A stretch of 64,000 nucleotides of DNA from Bacillus weihaiensis (GTDB lineage: Bacteria; Bacillota; Bacilli; Bacillales; Bacillaceae): NCBI RefSeq assembly GCF_001889165.1, contig NZ_CP016020.1, forward strand, positions 3,260,501-3,324,500, given 5' to 3'. Below are positions 42,778-52,111 of this stretch, in pieces (positions within the stretch are counted from its first letter, which is position 1; each line of letters opens with the position of its first letter). The notes under the pieces were generated by a model. It was not told the origin of the DNA. It saw only the letters and a list, made by a program, of their open reading frames with translations, and searched no databases. The position numbers and the translations under genes were made by a program.

Positions 42778-42902
42778 AAAGAGGCTGGAACAAAACAAAG
42801 AGCCAGGCACCCTCCGATACAATCTATTGTGTGCACTAGATAAATCAGTGCGTACATATAGTCGTTACGATAAGGTGCCAGGCACTTCTGTCCCAGCCTC
42901 TT
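42778..42902. repeat. 125-bp palindromic repeat, copy 2
   Basis: Nearly the same as copy 3 (49817-49942), with AGAGGCTGGAACA and TGTCCCAGCCTCT as ends and GCCAGGCACC / GGTGCCAGGCAC as inner arms. It lies between two minus-strand units. Confidence 0.88.
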
Positions 42903-42941
42903 CTAAAAAAAATTTTATCATGTCAGCAACTATGGTTTAAA

Positions 42942-43166
42942 TTAGCTTGCAGATTGGTCTTCTTTCATTCCACTATCTACAAGGTTTTCTTCAAGCTTAC
43001 TTTTCTTTTCACGTGCTTGTTGAATACGATCAATATAAACCTGGCCTTCTTTTTCAATAAATTCCTCGTCAATTTGCTTTTCTTCACGAGAGGTTCTAAA
43101 AGCCATATATCCACTACCTAAAATACCGATTATACAGACATATATCCACCATGGTAAGAGTAACAC
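42942..43166 (-). CDS. yhaL: Sporulation protein YhaL
   Basis: 74 residues. One N-terminal helix (LLLPWWIYVCIIGILGSGYMAF) followed by a charged helix with EEFIEKEGQVYIDRIQ, the YhaL pattern. Start GTG with AAAGGGGG eight bases upstream. It is expressed during sporulation in B. subtilis; molecular role unknown. Lies next to yhaM as expected. Confidence 0.88.
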   Translation of the reverse strand: MLLLPWWIYVCIIGILGSGYMAFRTSREEKQIDEEFIEKEGQVYIDRIQQAREKKSKLEENLVDSGMKEDQSAS

Positions 43167-43253
43167 CGTAGCTTCCCCCTTTTAGCTTGTACATGTGATC
43201 AAGCTCTTTTGTTTTACTATATGAGAGGAAAACTAGATATAGAACGTAAAATC

Positions 43254-44198
43254 TTATTTATGGAACGTGGGTTTATAGAAGGAACGATTATCTAAGGCAA
43301 ACACTCTTTCCGTATACTCACCTGGCTTCACACGCTCAAGTGCACGATCCAACATATTCATCTTCGCATCTAAGTTATCAATATAATGAAGAATTTCCGC
43401 TTCCTTGATCATCGGTGGTTTTGGACTTCCCCACTCTGCTTTCCCATGATGAGATAAGACTAAATGTTGTAAAATCACTACCTCTTCCCCTTCTATTTGA
43501 AGATGCTCAGCAGCCTTTGCAATCTCATTCACCATAATGGAAATATGACCTAGTAAATTTCCTTCTACTGTATAGGTAGTACTGATTGGACCTGATAATT
43601 CAACCACTTTACCTAAGTCATGTAAAATAACACCCGCATAAAGCAGATCTGTGTCTAAGCTTGGATAAAGAGTTGAGATGCTCTTTGCCAAATCAAGCAT
43701 GGACACGACATGATAGGCAAGGCCTGAAACAAATTCATGATGATTCTTAGTTGCTGCTGGGTACTCAATAAATGCTTCACCATGTTTTTTAAGTAAATGT
43801 CTTGTTAATCGCTGAATGTTAGAGTTTTTCATTTCAAATATGTATTGAGTAATTTTTTCGTTCATTACATCTTTTGATAGAGGAGCCGTTTCCAATAAGT
43901 CAGAGATCTCAATTTTGTCATCATCATTCTTAGGTCGAATTTTTCTAATTTTTAATTGATTTCGTCCACGGTAATGATGAATATCTCCTAATACTCTTAC
44001 AATGCTTTGAGGTGAATATGTTACCTCATCCTCCTGTGACGCATCCCAAAGCTTCGCCTCAATTTCACCAGATGTATCTTGTAAAATGAGTGTTAGAAAC
44101 GCCTTTCCGTTACTTGCAATTCCTTTTGTAGAGGATTTAATCAGTAAATGAACATCTACTTGCTCCCCAGTATCATAATGTAGAATTCCTTTAGCCAT
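43254..44198 (-). CDS. yhaM: 3'-5' exoribonuclease YhaM
   Basis: 314 residues. An N-terminal OB-fold ([21 protein letters not shown] to [22 protein letters not shown]) and a C-terminal HD domain: [24 protein letters not shown] with the HD pair, and [13 protein letters not shown]. Metal-dependent (Mn2+) exonuclease acting in mRNA decay with PNPase and RNase R. GAGAGGAGTTCAACA precedes the ATG. Confidence 0.95.
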   Translation of the reverse strand: MAKGILHYDTGEQVDVHLLIKSSTKGIASNGKAFLTLILQDTSGEIEAKLWDASQEDEVTYSPQSIVRVLGDIHHYRGRNQLKIRKIRPKNDDDKIEISDLLETAPLSKDVMNEKITQYIFEMKNSNIQRLTRHLLKKHGEAFIEYPAATKNHHEFVSGLAYHVVSMLDLAKSISTLYPSLDTDLLYAGVILHDLGKVVELSGPISTTYTVEGNLLGHISIMVNEIAKAAEHLQIEGEEVVILQHLVLSHHGKAEWGSPKPPMIKEAEILHYIDNLDAKMNMLDRALERVKPGEYTERVFALDNRSFYKPTFHK

Positions 44199-44279
44199 TG
44201 TTGAACTCCTCTCATGTCATTTAGATCATTAAGCCCTACAAGCGGGGCTTTCTTTAAATATAGGCTCTGTTGAACTTAG

Positions 44280-44395
44280 TTTCCGGATCGTTACAGGCAT
44301 TTGCTTTCCGCGCGCGGTCCGGGAGCGCCTTTGGGATCTCCCATGGACACGCTTCTTCCACAGAAGTCTCAAACACCCACTCCAGCCAACAAAGA
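44280..44395. repeat. Dispersed Bacillus-type repeat, copy B
   Basis: GTTACAGGCATTTGCTTTCCGCG, TTCTTCCACAGAAGTCTC and CCACTCCAGCCAACAAAG occur in the same order as in copy A (40445). The region is clearly more GC-rich than its surroundings. No gene. Confidence 0.6.
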
Positions 44396-44624
44396 ACAAA
44401 AATTATAGTAAACAGTAACACAGCCTAAATGGAAAGTAATATAAAAAATTGTAGATAATTTAATGGATAGCTCCAGCTACCAATAGAGTCAAAAGGAACT
44501 ACCATTTAAATACAACTGAGTCCTTCTCGTCCTATTTTAGGGCGCCTTACGCTTTTCTTAGTAAGTATAGCATATTTAGGATAGCTCTTGTTTTATGATC
44601 AAACTGAGATTTTTCTATTCTATA
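44396..44624. other. Remainder of the yhaM-yhaN gap
   Basis: Nothing recognisable. A short hairpin at 44231-44250 upstream of the repeat has its T-rich side on the plus strand, where there is no gene. Confidence 0.45.
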
Positions 44625-47603
44625 TTAACGTGTCAAAGTGAGTGTCCCACTTTGATGATGAAATTCTGTAAGGTGCTGATGACAAGTAAAAAAGATGACT
44701 TGATTATCCTGTTTCAATTCTTCTAATAAAAGAAAGGTATTTTTAGATCTTTTATGATCAAAATGTACAAAGCTATCATCCATAATAATTGGCAAAGAAA
44801 GCTGCTTGTTCATATTTTTCACCATTGCTAGCCGAATTGATAGATAAAGCTGTTCTGCTGTGGCTTGGCTCAATTCTTCAGCATAAAAGGTCTGCCCGTC
44901 CTCTCTCTCTACAAGGAAAGAATCACTTTGACTAGGTAAAATCACACGATGATAGGTATCCGAAGTTAAAGACCGAAAATAGTGACTAATTCGATCTAGA
45001 GCCTCAGGTAGCTTTTGGTTCCGGTGACGTTCAATCGTTTGATGTAAAAGCTCCTTCGCTAAAGACTTCACAACCCATTGCGTGGCATGATCTCGTACAG
45101 TTTCTTTCTCTGTTTCAAAATCATGTCTCAGTGTAGAATAAGTACCGCTTTTTTCGATTTCGAGAATTTGGACACTCGTTTTTGAATAGTGATGCTGTAG
45201 CTCTTCCTCTTCTTCTTCAAGAGCTCTTATTTGCCCCTCTATTTCTTCAATTTCTTTATTGAGTTCATCTGAGCTTACAAGAGTTACTTTTTCTAGGTCT
45301 ATGTTTTTATCGAGCACAAGCTGTTTTTCAATCCATTTTTGTTGCTTTAATAGCTCTTGACGTTCCTGCTGCACCTTCCATAGTTTACGATATTCCTCGT
45401 CAGATGTAGCCTGGCTACTCTCTAACAATTCCTGTTTTTGTTGCTTGATAAACTGATTTTCATTTAAATATATTTCAATCGATTCTTCTACTTCTTCTCG
45501 TCTATCTTGTATCGTGATCTTTTTTTCTTTGTTTTTTAACGACCATTCATACCTTTCAACTAAATCATAAACAGCTTTTTCGATTGGTAAAGCTCTCATC
45601 TGGAGCTTCTCTGTTACCTCTCCAACACGGCTTTCATAGTGATTCACTTCTTCTAAAGTAGCTTTAACATCAGCTAGATACTGTTGCTTCTTGATTATTA
45701 GCTGCTGAAGAGATTGTATCTGGTCAAAAGCTTCTAGCAAAATGCCTGGATTCGTATCTTGCCCGATTGGAAACTCGCTTAGAAGCTTCACATACCTTTC
45801 TGAACTATGAAATTTTTCATCCTCCCACTCCTCATATTGCTTTAAAATACGATCGTAGGATTTCTCTAATTGTGCAAACACTAATTTTTCATGGTCTAGA
45901 GAACGTCTTAAAAAATCATCTCTTTCTAGCAATCGATTTAAATCTTCATAAGAAGGAAAAGAAACAGTAGCTACTTGTTCTTCTACCTCACGGATCTCGT
46001 TATCAACCTTTGCTGCCTGTTCGAGGAGATGGGTCAAAAATGGATCATGTTTTTGCTTTTTCCTACTTCCTAAATAAAAAAGAACGGCAACGCATCCGGC
46101 GAGACTTATTCCGGCTAGCAACCAATTTTCTCCGAATAGGGAACTTGCAAATAAAACGAAGAGAATTCCAGAAAAGATAAGAAATAATGTCGTTTGCTGT
46201 TTCATTTGTTTCTTACGATCCTCTTTATATGTCTCAATTTGAGAGGAGATTCTTTGCTTCTCACTTTTAAGGTCGTGAATGCTTCCCCTATCCTTACTTT
46301 TCATTTGCTCGTCTAGCTTCTGTCTTTCTTTCTCAGGTAAAAGCTGATTCGTGATGTCTCTCATTTTTTCTTCACAAGCCTCAAGCTCGTTTTTTGTTTG
46401 TTCAAATTGTTCATCAATCATTTGTTTACGATGTTTAAATTGCTGGTCTGTTATAACAGCCTGTTTTATTTCCTCTTTTACAGGTAATGTTGCGTGGATA
46501 GAAAGGATCTCGTCTTCCGTTAGAGAAGGGAACAATTGCTGCTTATGTAGATTCATTTCAAGGTTTAGCTGATCAATTGTTTGGTTTAATTGACTAACTC
46601 GTTTTTTCTTTTCCTCATAAAGTGGTAGCTGATCTCGAAGCTGTTTAATCTCACTCTCTGCATCAAGCACCTTTTCTTCCACATCAAGTTGATTCTCTTC
46701 TAATAGAAGACTTTCTCTCTTTTTTTGTAAAGTATGTAGCTCCGCCTCCTTCTGTTGAAGAGTTACTATGAATTGCTCTAATCTTGTAAGTCCATTCTCT
46801 GGAAAATCCCCTGTTGGTGGAAGTGCTGCTACTTGATTTAAACACCATTCCCGATCAGTAAGTAATGGTAAAACAGAGCGCACTTTCTCCAATTCACGGA
46901 GCCTGACTTCTCGACTCATTCTTTTGCTTTTCCTATCAGCTATCTCTTTCTCTAATTTTTCTTTTTTTGATAATAATTGTGTATAGTCATGGTTTTGTTT
47001 CTTTGCCTCTAATAGCTTCTTGCTGCTCCCCTTTAGTTTCTCTAATCCCTCATTAAGTAAAGGTCTTTTACCACTTGGTTTAAAGAGAGCATCCTGCTCT
47101 TTACTAAGTTTGTCTTCAATTGCAAACAAGGAATCTGCTCCATAAATGCTTGATAGAAAAAGATATTTCCCAAGCTGACTTCCACTTATCTTCTGGACCT
47201 GCTGGAGACCATGGACGTCAAACGAGAAGATTGATCTATACGTTTCTTTATCAATTCCGCTTACTAATTCTTGTAAGAAATCTTCTCCCCTATCGGATCC
47301 ATCCTCTCCTTTTATCGTGACGGTCCCTCCGTTTTTTCCAGGGAGGCGTTCCACTTTGAGTGCTTCTCCATTTTTTTCTATTAAGAGGTAGCCTCCGTAT
47401 GCTCCTCCTTGTTTAGGCTCATACCGTTTTTCTGCCTGTTGTTTCGTTGGAAATCCAAATAGAATACTATGGATAAAGGACATCAGTGTTGATTTTCCTG
47501 CTTCATTTTCTCCATAGACGATTTGGAGCTGGTCATCGGTAATAACGATATGAGTTTTCTCAAACCTTCCATATCCATAGATCATGAGCTCCTTAATTTT
47601 CAT
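44625..47603 (-). CDS. yhaN: SbcC/Rad50-like ATPase YhaN
   Basis: 992 residues. N-terminal Walker A YGENEAGKSTLMSFIHS, long coiled coils (about 165-390 and 520-830), and C-terminal signature/Walker B with LSQATAEQLYLSIRLAM and PIIMDDSFVHFD. Between the coils at about 465-505 are two hydrophobic helices (LFLIFSGILFVLFASSLF; LLAGISLAGCVAVLFYLG), so the hinge region appears membrane-embedded. Works with YhaO, an SbcD-like nuclease; B. subtilis has a separate SbcCD. The ATG at 47603 has GAGGTGG upstream and starts 11 bp after the yhaO stop. Confidence 0.92.
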   Translation of the reverse strand: MKIKELMIYGYGRFEKTHIVITDDQLQIVYGENEAGKSTLMSFIHSILFGFPTKQQAEKRYEPKQGGAYGGYLLIEKNGEALKVERLPGKNGGTVTIKGEDGSDRGEDFLQELVSGIDKETYRSIFSFDVHGLQQVQKISGSQLGKYLFLSSIYGADSLFAIEDKLSKEQDALFKPSGKRPLLNEGLEKLKGSSKKLLEAKKQNHDYTQLLSKKEKLEKEIADRKSKRMSREVRLRELEKVRSVLPLLTDREWCLNQVAALPPTGDFPENGLTRLEQFIVTLQQKEAELHTLQKKRESLLLEENQLDVEEKVLDAESEIKQLRDQLPLYEEKKKRVSQLNQTIDQLNLEMNLHKQQLFPSLTEDEILSIHATLPVKEEIKQAVITDQQFKHRKQMIDEQFEQTKNELEACEEKMRDITNQLLPEKERQKLDEQMKSKDRGSIHDLKSEKQRISSQIETYKEDRKKQMKQQTTLFLIFSGILFVLFASSLFGENWLLAGISLAGCVAVLFYLGSRKKQKHDPFLTHLLEQAAKVDNEIREVEEQVATVSFPSYEDLNRLLERDDFLRRSLDHEKLVFAQLEKSYDRILKQYEEWEDEKFHSSERYVKLLSEFPIGQDTNPGILLEAFDQIQSLQQLIIKKQQYLADVKATLEEVNHYESRVGEVTEKLQMRALPIEKAVYDLVERYEWSLKNKEKKITIQDRREEVEESIEIYLNENQFIKQQKQELLESSQATSDEEYRKLWKVQQERQELLKQQKWIEKQLVLDKNIDLEKVTLVSSDELNKEIEEIEGQIRALEEEEEELQHHYSKTSVQILEIEKSGTYSTLRHDFETEKETVRDHATQWVVKSLAKELLHQTIERHRNQKLPEALDRISHYFRSLTSDTYHRVILPSQSDSFLVEREDGQTFYAEELSQATAEQLYLSIRLAMVKNMNKQLSLPIIMDDSFVHFDHKRSKNTFLLLEELKQDNQVIFFTCHQHLTEFHHQSGTLTLTR

Positions 47604-47614
47604 TCTATTCCACC

Positions 47615-48856
47615 TCACTTTCCTTCCTTACTATGAATCATTAATTCCATTTGAAGTAGCTTTTCTGCTTGTTCTATTAACGCTTTCTGATCTTCCTTTG
47701 TATATTCTTCCATATATTTTCTATACATTGGGTGCTTCGCTAATGGTTCTAAAACATGTTGGAAAATAGGGATTTCCTCAGCTGTTTTATGTATATCTTT
47801 TAAAAACGCATCTATAGTAGGGTTTTGTGTAAAAGGTAGTACCACTTCATTTTTTATCTTGGCAACCCATACAAACGCTTCTTCAGAGATTTCTTGTTCA
47901 TTAAGTGCATCCATTAAATCTTCTACAACCTCTCTCGACTGCAAGCTTGTTGCAAGAGATGAGACGCCTGTGATCGTGATGGTTAAACAGACGGGGGTAT
48001 CATATCTTCGGATGTCTCTGATGCGGCTTTCACACCTTTTTAACACATCCTGCATTGTATCTCTCTCATGTAAAACAACCTCTGTACTTTCCCATAAAAT
48101 ATCCTGAGTCGGAATAAAGATTGTTTTTGTATCATCGCGCGTAAGTTCTACGTGATAAAACCCCTTTTCTCCCTCCTCCTTACGATGTCTCCCTTGTATA
48201 TTCCCAGAATACACAATGAGAGGATACTGATCATGTAGAAATTGCCGCTTGTGAATATGTCCGAGTGCCCAATAATCAAATTGCTTACTTAGAAGCTCCT
48301 GTATGGTAAAAGGACAATAAACATCATGATCATGATTCCCTTCAATAGACCCATGAAGCATCCCAATATGATAAACAGATTTATTGTCCTCTTTAACAAA
48401 TTGTCTAGTGATATTTTCAACAACCGATCTAGTTGGATAGCTTTTTCCATAAATGAATGCAGTTGCTTCCTCGTTCCGGTAAAAGATTTTTCTTTCGACA
48501 TCTTTGTCAGAAAAGATATGAACATTGCTTGGCCATACAAGATCTAGCCAGTTCCCACTGGTATGATCATGATTTCCATGAATAATAAACACATCTATTC
48601 CTGCTTCAAATAATCGTTCAAACTCTCGCTTTAGCTTTAATTGAGCTTTTAAGCTTCTATCTTCATCATCATATAAGTCTCCTGATATCAACACAAAATC
48701 TACCTTTTTCGTGATAGCATATGTACTTAATCTCGTAAAAGCACGAAATGTACTATCCTTCATTCTGTCGAACATATGATGAGGCATATGCTTGAGCCCC
48801 TTAAAAGGGCTATCTAAATGCAGATCAGCTGCATGAATAAATGTTAGTTTTTGCAT
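47615..48856 (-). CDS. yhaO: Mre11/SbcD-like exonuclease YhaO
   Basis: 413 residues. Calcineurin-like phosphoesterase with all metal motifs: HAADLHLDSPF, ISGDLYDDED, IHGNHDHTSG, HGSIEGNHDHD and LGHIHKRQF. Partner nuclease of YhaN in DNA end processing. Start at the second in-frame ATG (48856), seven bases after AAGGTGG; the first is too close. It heads the yhaO-yhaN pair. Confidence 0.94.
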   Translation of the reverse strand: MQKLTFIHAADLHLDSPFKGLKHMPHHMFDRMKDSTFRAFTRLSTYAITKKVDFVLISGDLYDDEDRSLKAQLKLKREFERLFEAGIDVFIIHGNHDHTSGNWLDLVWPSNVHIFSDKDVERKIFYRNEEATAFIYGKSYPTRSVVENITRQFVKEDNKSVYHIGMLHGSIEGNHDHDVYCPFTIQELLSKQFDYWALGHIHKRQFLHDQYPLIVYSGNIQGRHRKEEGEKGFYHVELTRDDTKTIFIPTQDILWESTEVVLHERDTMQDVLKRCESRIRDIRRYDTPVCLTITITGVSSLATSLQSREVVEDLMDALNEQEISEEAFVWVAKIKNEVVLPFTQNPTIDAFLKDIHKTAEEIPIFQHVLEPLAKHPMYRKYMEEYTKEDQKALIEQAEKLLQMELMIHSKEGK

Positions 48857-48943
48857 ACTCATTCCACCTTAATTCGATCGCTAGGTTTATTTTATCTACT
48901 ACTCTCATTCTACCATCACTCAAATACGAATGCACGTTCTACC

Positions 48944-49080
48944 CGCCTAGATGGCGAATACAAATTCAAAACCTATCATTCGCCTATTGCCGAATGTAAA
49001 AGACCTATTCGTCTCGATGACGAATAATAAAAAACCTTATCGCCCTACTGACGAAGCCAAAACAAAAAGGAAACAACCTT
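48944..49080 (+). repeat. Serial hairpin repeats upstream of the PLA2-like gene
   Basis: Four consecutive units, roughly 30 bp apart, each with a short inverted repeat: CGCCTAGATGGCG, ATTCGCCTATTGCCGAAT, ATTCGTCTCGATGACGAAT and TCGCCCTACTGACGA, separated by A-rich spacers ending AACCTAT. A fifth, poorer unit may follow. They lie in what should be the leader of the gene at 49146. Function unknown. Confidence 0.7.
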
Positions 49081-49145
49081 CGATTCTTCCCTTTTCATTT
49101 CGGTTAAATGAAAACCTTAATTCCTTCATAAAAGGAGGTGAGATC

Positions 49146-49679
49146 ATGAGCAGCTATGCTGTAGAAGCTGTAGCAGCAAACGTTTCAAAAAAGGAAGATT
49201 CGTTTGACATTAATAAAGTAGACACAAAAGAAGAAATCGATGCTAATCTAAAAGAATTAGGAAAATATTTAGAGTATGATGAAGAAAAAAAAGTTTCATT
49301 TAATGAGAAAAAGGCATTAAAGAAAGGCGCATCTACTTCGATATTAGAAATTGGTAGAGAGTTAAACACTATATCAGCTTACAATGCAGATAAATTAATA
49401 GATAATGATTCTTCTGATATACAAGCTTTGGGTATTCCTGTCCCTGGTAATTGGTGTGGTCCAGGTCACGGAGGAGGAGCAGCACTCGATTTATTAGATG
49501 GTATATGTAGGAGGCATAATAAATGCTCTGGTTCTAAAGGTTATTTCACATGTAGTTATGATGATTTACTAATAAAAAGCATTCAGTATTCTTTACCTTT
49601 TATGGCAACAATGAAAGAAAGAACTAAGGCTCTAGCCGTATCGCCTTATTTTCATATTCAACCGTGCATTAAAAGGTAA
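49146..49679 (+). CDS. Phospholipase A2-like protein
   Basis: 177 residues. Start ATG at 49146 behind AAAAGGAGGTGAGATC; the frame is open 65 codons further up only because it reads through the hairpin repeats. Residues 98-142 look like the PLA2 core: a Ca-loop-like PVPGNWCGPGHGGG (98-111), ALDLLDGICRRHNKC with candidate catalytic H124, and CSYDDLL (136-142). The metal-ligand aspartate normally after the histidine is N125. Cysteines C104, C121, C127 and C136 could form disulfides. No signal peptide is seen; a charged helical N-terminus of about 90 residues precedes the core. It could be a toxin or effector (inference). Confidence 0.65.
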   Translation: MSSYAVEAVAANVSKKEDSFDINKVDTKEEIDANLKELGKYLEYDEEKKVSFNEKKALKKGASTSILEIGRELNTISAYNADKLIDNDSSDIQALGIPVPGNWCGPGHGGGAALDLLDGICRRHNKCSGSKGYFTCSYDDLLIKSIQYSLPFMATMKERTKALAVSPYFHIQPCIKR

Positions 49680-49724
49680 TTTATAGTACAAATAGATTTA
49701 ATTTACTATAAATTATCCTTTTTA
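49671..49724 (+). terminator. Terminator overlapping the PLA2-like stop codon
   Basis: 18-bp arms AAAAGGTAATTTATAGTA and TACTATAAATTA-TCCTTTT with one bulge and a TTTTT tail. The stop codon TAA lies within the stem. Confidence 0.8.
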
Positions 49725-49816
49725 GGAGCGTTGTTTATGAAGGTCAATAACTCAACATCATATAAATAGAATATTTTATCCATTATTTGTTTTGTGATTC
49801 GACCCCGAAAAACGAA

Positions 49817-49942
49817 AAAGAGGCTGGGACAAAACAAAGAGCCAGGCACCCTCCGATACAATCTATTGTGTGCACTAGATAAATCAGTGCGTACATATAG
49901 TCGTTACGATAAGGTGCAGGCACTTCTGTCCCAGCCTCTTTT
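49817..49942. repeat. 125-bp palindromic repeat, copy 3
   Basis: Ends AAGAGGCTGGGACA and TGTCCCAGCCTCTT. Nearly identical to copy 2, lacking about one base in the right inner arm. It lies between the convergent PLA2-like gene and yhaP. Confidence 0.88.
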
Positions 49943-49965
49943 AATTTATGAAGCTTAATTCAGCA

Positions 49966-51219
49966 TTATTTATCCTTCGATAGCATCAATGCTTTCTTTA
50001 AATCTTTGAACGACGAAGATTTCCCATAAATTAATACTCCACCTTTATATACTCGTGCACCAAAAATGGCTAAGGCCGTAATAGATGCTAGTAAGATAGC
50101 AATCGATAACGCGATCTCCCAAGCAGGAATATTTAGTAATCCAACACGTAAGAACATAATCATTGGTGTAAAGAAAGGAATATATGAGCTAATTGTAATG
50201 AATGGTGTATCAGGACTACTCAAACCAAACATCGCAATCATAAAGGCACCTACGATGAGAAAAATCATTGGTGATATCAATTGTTGAACATCTTCAATGC
50301 GACTAACAAGAGATCCTAAAAATGCAGCTAGCGTAGCAAAAAGGAAATAACCTAAAATAAAATATATCCCTGCAAAGATGAATGTAGTGGTAGGTATATC
50401 ACTAAATCCTAGCATACCTCCTGTCATCGCATTAAAATCATCTAATTTTGACTGAATAGAAGCATAACCAAAAATTAGGATAATTACCATTTGTGTTAAA
50501 CTCAGCAATCCAATTCCTATCAGCTTCGCAAACATTTGCTTAACCGGAGAAACGCTTGAGATTAAGATTTCCATCACACGAGAAGATTTTTCCGTCGCAA
50601 CCTCTGTCGCAATCATACTCGCATAGAAAATCACACTAAAGTAAATAACAAATAACAAAATATACACAAGTCCTCTTGCCTGATTTAATTCTTCTTCTGT
50701 TTTTGCATTATCCTCTAGAGCAACCTTATTGACCACTACAGGTGTAAATAGCTGATTCAATTCTTCTGACTCTAATCCAAGTTGAACTCTTCCAAGCTCC
50801 TGCTTTGTTTGCTGGAGCACCTGCTCAACCTGTGCAAATACTTGAGAATCTGTTATTGACAATGTTTTAACTGTTGCCTGTGGAAATTGATTCTCATCTG
50901 TTGATAAAATAATGGTGCCATCAAATTCTTCTGCTAACACTTTTTCATCTAATTCTTCTTCCGTTAACGTCGTTTTTTCGATTTCAAAAGGCATTTCAAG
51001 CATGTTAGCATTCGCTGAGAACATATCATAATATTGATCTGTTTCATCTAGGACAGCAAATGTCTTTACTTCCTCTTCACGATCAAACAGTTGAATGATG
51101 GTAGGAAGATTGGAAATGCCGAATAAAATAAGCAACGTTAAAAGAGTAGTAATAATAAATGATTTCGTTTTAACCTTCTGTAAATACGTATGCCCTACAA
51201 TAATCCAAAATTTATTCAT
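49966..51219 (-). CDS. yhaP: ABC exporter permease YhaP (NatB-like)
   Basis: 417 residues, ABC-2 type permease of the NatB family. One N-terminal helix, a large extracytoplasmic domain (about 45-180) and five or six helices in the C-terminal half including SVIFYASMIATEVATEKSSRVMEILISSVSPVKQMFAKL. Works with YhaQ; substrate probably Na+ or a drug (family knowledge, not shown). Its ATG overlaps the yhaQ stop by 8 bp. Confidence 0.92.
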   Translation of the reverse strand: MNKFWIIVGHTYLQKVKTKSFIITTLLTLLILFGISNLPTIIQLFDREEEVKTFAVLDETDQYYDMFSANANMLEMPFEIEKTTLTEEELDEKVLAEEFDGTIILSTDENQFPQATVKTLSITDSQVFAQVEQVLQQTKQELGRVQLGLESEELNQLFTPVVVNKVALEDNAKTEEELNQARGLVYILLFVIYFSVIFYASMIATEVATEKSSRVMEILISSVSPVKQMFAKLIGIGLLSLTQMVIILIFGYASIQSKLDDFNAMTGGMLGFSDIPTTTFIFAGIYFILGYFLFATLAAFLGSLVSRIEDVQQLISPMIFLIVGAFMIAMFGLSSPDTPFITISSYIPFFTPMIMFLRVGLLNIPAWEIALSIAILLASITALAIFGARVYKGGVLIYGKSSSFKDLKKALMLSKDK

Positions 51220-52111
51220 ATGAAGCACCTACCTTTTCAATAAAGATATCATTTAGTGAAGGTTCTTCTAGAATGAACTTACGGACAAAGCCTTTGTTTT
51301 GTAATTCTTGAAAAATCGTACTTGCTATATCTTCATGTTCCACTTGTAGCTCAATTCCATCAGAAGTTTTTTTACTTTTTGTCACTCCTGGAATATCTTG
51401 TAGATAATCAAGCTCAAAATCACCTTGTACAAAAATATTCTTCTTTCCAAAGGAGCGTTTGATTTCTCTCAATGAACCATGTACGACTGGCTTTCCTTTA
51501 TGCATAATACAAAGGTGCTGACACAATTCCTCAACATGTTCCATTCTGTGACTCGCGAACACGATGGATGTACCTGCCTCTTTTAAATCCACCACTGCCT
51601 TTTTCAGTTGTTCAACATTGACAGGATCAAGACCACTAAAAGGCTCATCTAAAATGAGTAGCCTCGGCTTATGTATAACAGCTGCTATGAATTGAATCTT
51701 TTGTTGATTTCCCTTCGATAATTCTTCTACTTTCTTATTCTCATAGTCTGTTACATTAAATCTCTCTAACCAACGTCTCATTTCCGTAATAACCTCTTGC
51801 TTTGTCATTCCTTTTAATCTACCTAAGTAAATTAACTGATCCTTTACTTTTAATTTCGGATACAAGCCTCTTTCTTCAGGTAAATAGCCTATAAGATCGC
51901 TCTCATCATAGGTAATTCGTTTTCCATTCCATGAGATTTTCCCATCTGATGGTGTAAGTAATCCAAGAATCATACGGAAAGTTGTCGTTTTACCAGCTCC
52001 ATTTGCACCTAAAAACCCAAATATTTCTCCTTCAGGTATTTGGATGGTGAGCTGATCAACCGCTGTGTGCGTCCCAAACCGTTTTGTTACTTGCTGAATG
52101 TCTAAACTCAT
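51212..52111 (-). CDS. yhaQ: ABC exporter ATPase YhaQ (NatA-like)
   Basis: 299 residues. Walker A GFLGANGAGKTTTFRMI, signature ELSKGNQQKIQFIAA, Walker B RLLILDEPFSGLDPVN and switch histidine in VFASHRMEHVEEL, plus a C-terminal domain of about 85 residues. Energises YhaP. The ATG is preceded by GGAGGGATAAA. Confidence 0.94.
   Translation of the reverse strand: MSLDIQQVTKRFGTHTAVDQLTIQIPEGEIFGFLGANGAGKTTTFRMILGLLTPSDGKISWNGKRITYDESDLIGYLPEERGLYPKLKVKDQLIYLGRLKGMTKQEVITEMRRWLERFNVTDYENKKVEELSKGNQQKIQFIAAVIHKPRLLILDEPFSGLDPVNVEQLKKAVVDLKEAGTSIVFASHRMEHVEELCQHLCIMHKGKPVVHGSLREIKRSFGKKNIFVQGDFELDYLQDIPGVTKSKKTSDGIELQVEHEDIASTIFQELQNKGFVRKFILEEPSLNDIFIEKVGASYE

Noticed and set aside
42625-42822. 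65-codon minus-strand frame
   Set aside because: Its first codons lie inside the 125-bp palindromic repeat and it has no ribosome site.
43183-43214. Hairpin AGCTTG/CAAGCT with T-rich plus side between yhaL and yhaM
   Set aside because: No plus-strand gene upstream and the stem is short; probably chance.
44231-44250. Hairpin AGCCC/GGGGCT upstream of yhaM
   Set aside because: The T-rich side is on the plus strand, where there is no transcript to end.
48951-49145. N-terminal extension of the PLA2-like protein
   Set aside because: The frame is open through the hairpin repeats, but AAAGGAGG at 49132-49139 clearly fixes the start at 49146.
49738-49770. Tiny frame MKVNNSTSYK after the PLA2-like terminator
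   Set aside because: It has an AGGAG site but only ten codons; too short to call without expression data. It may be a relic.
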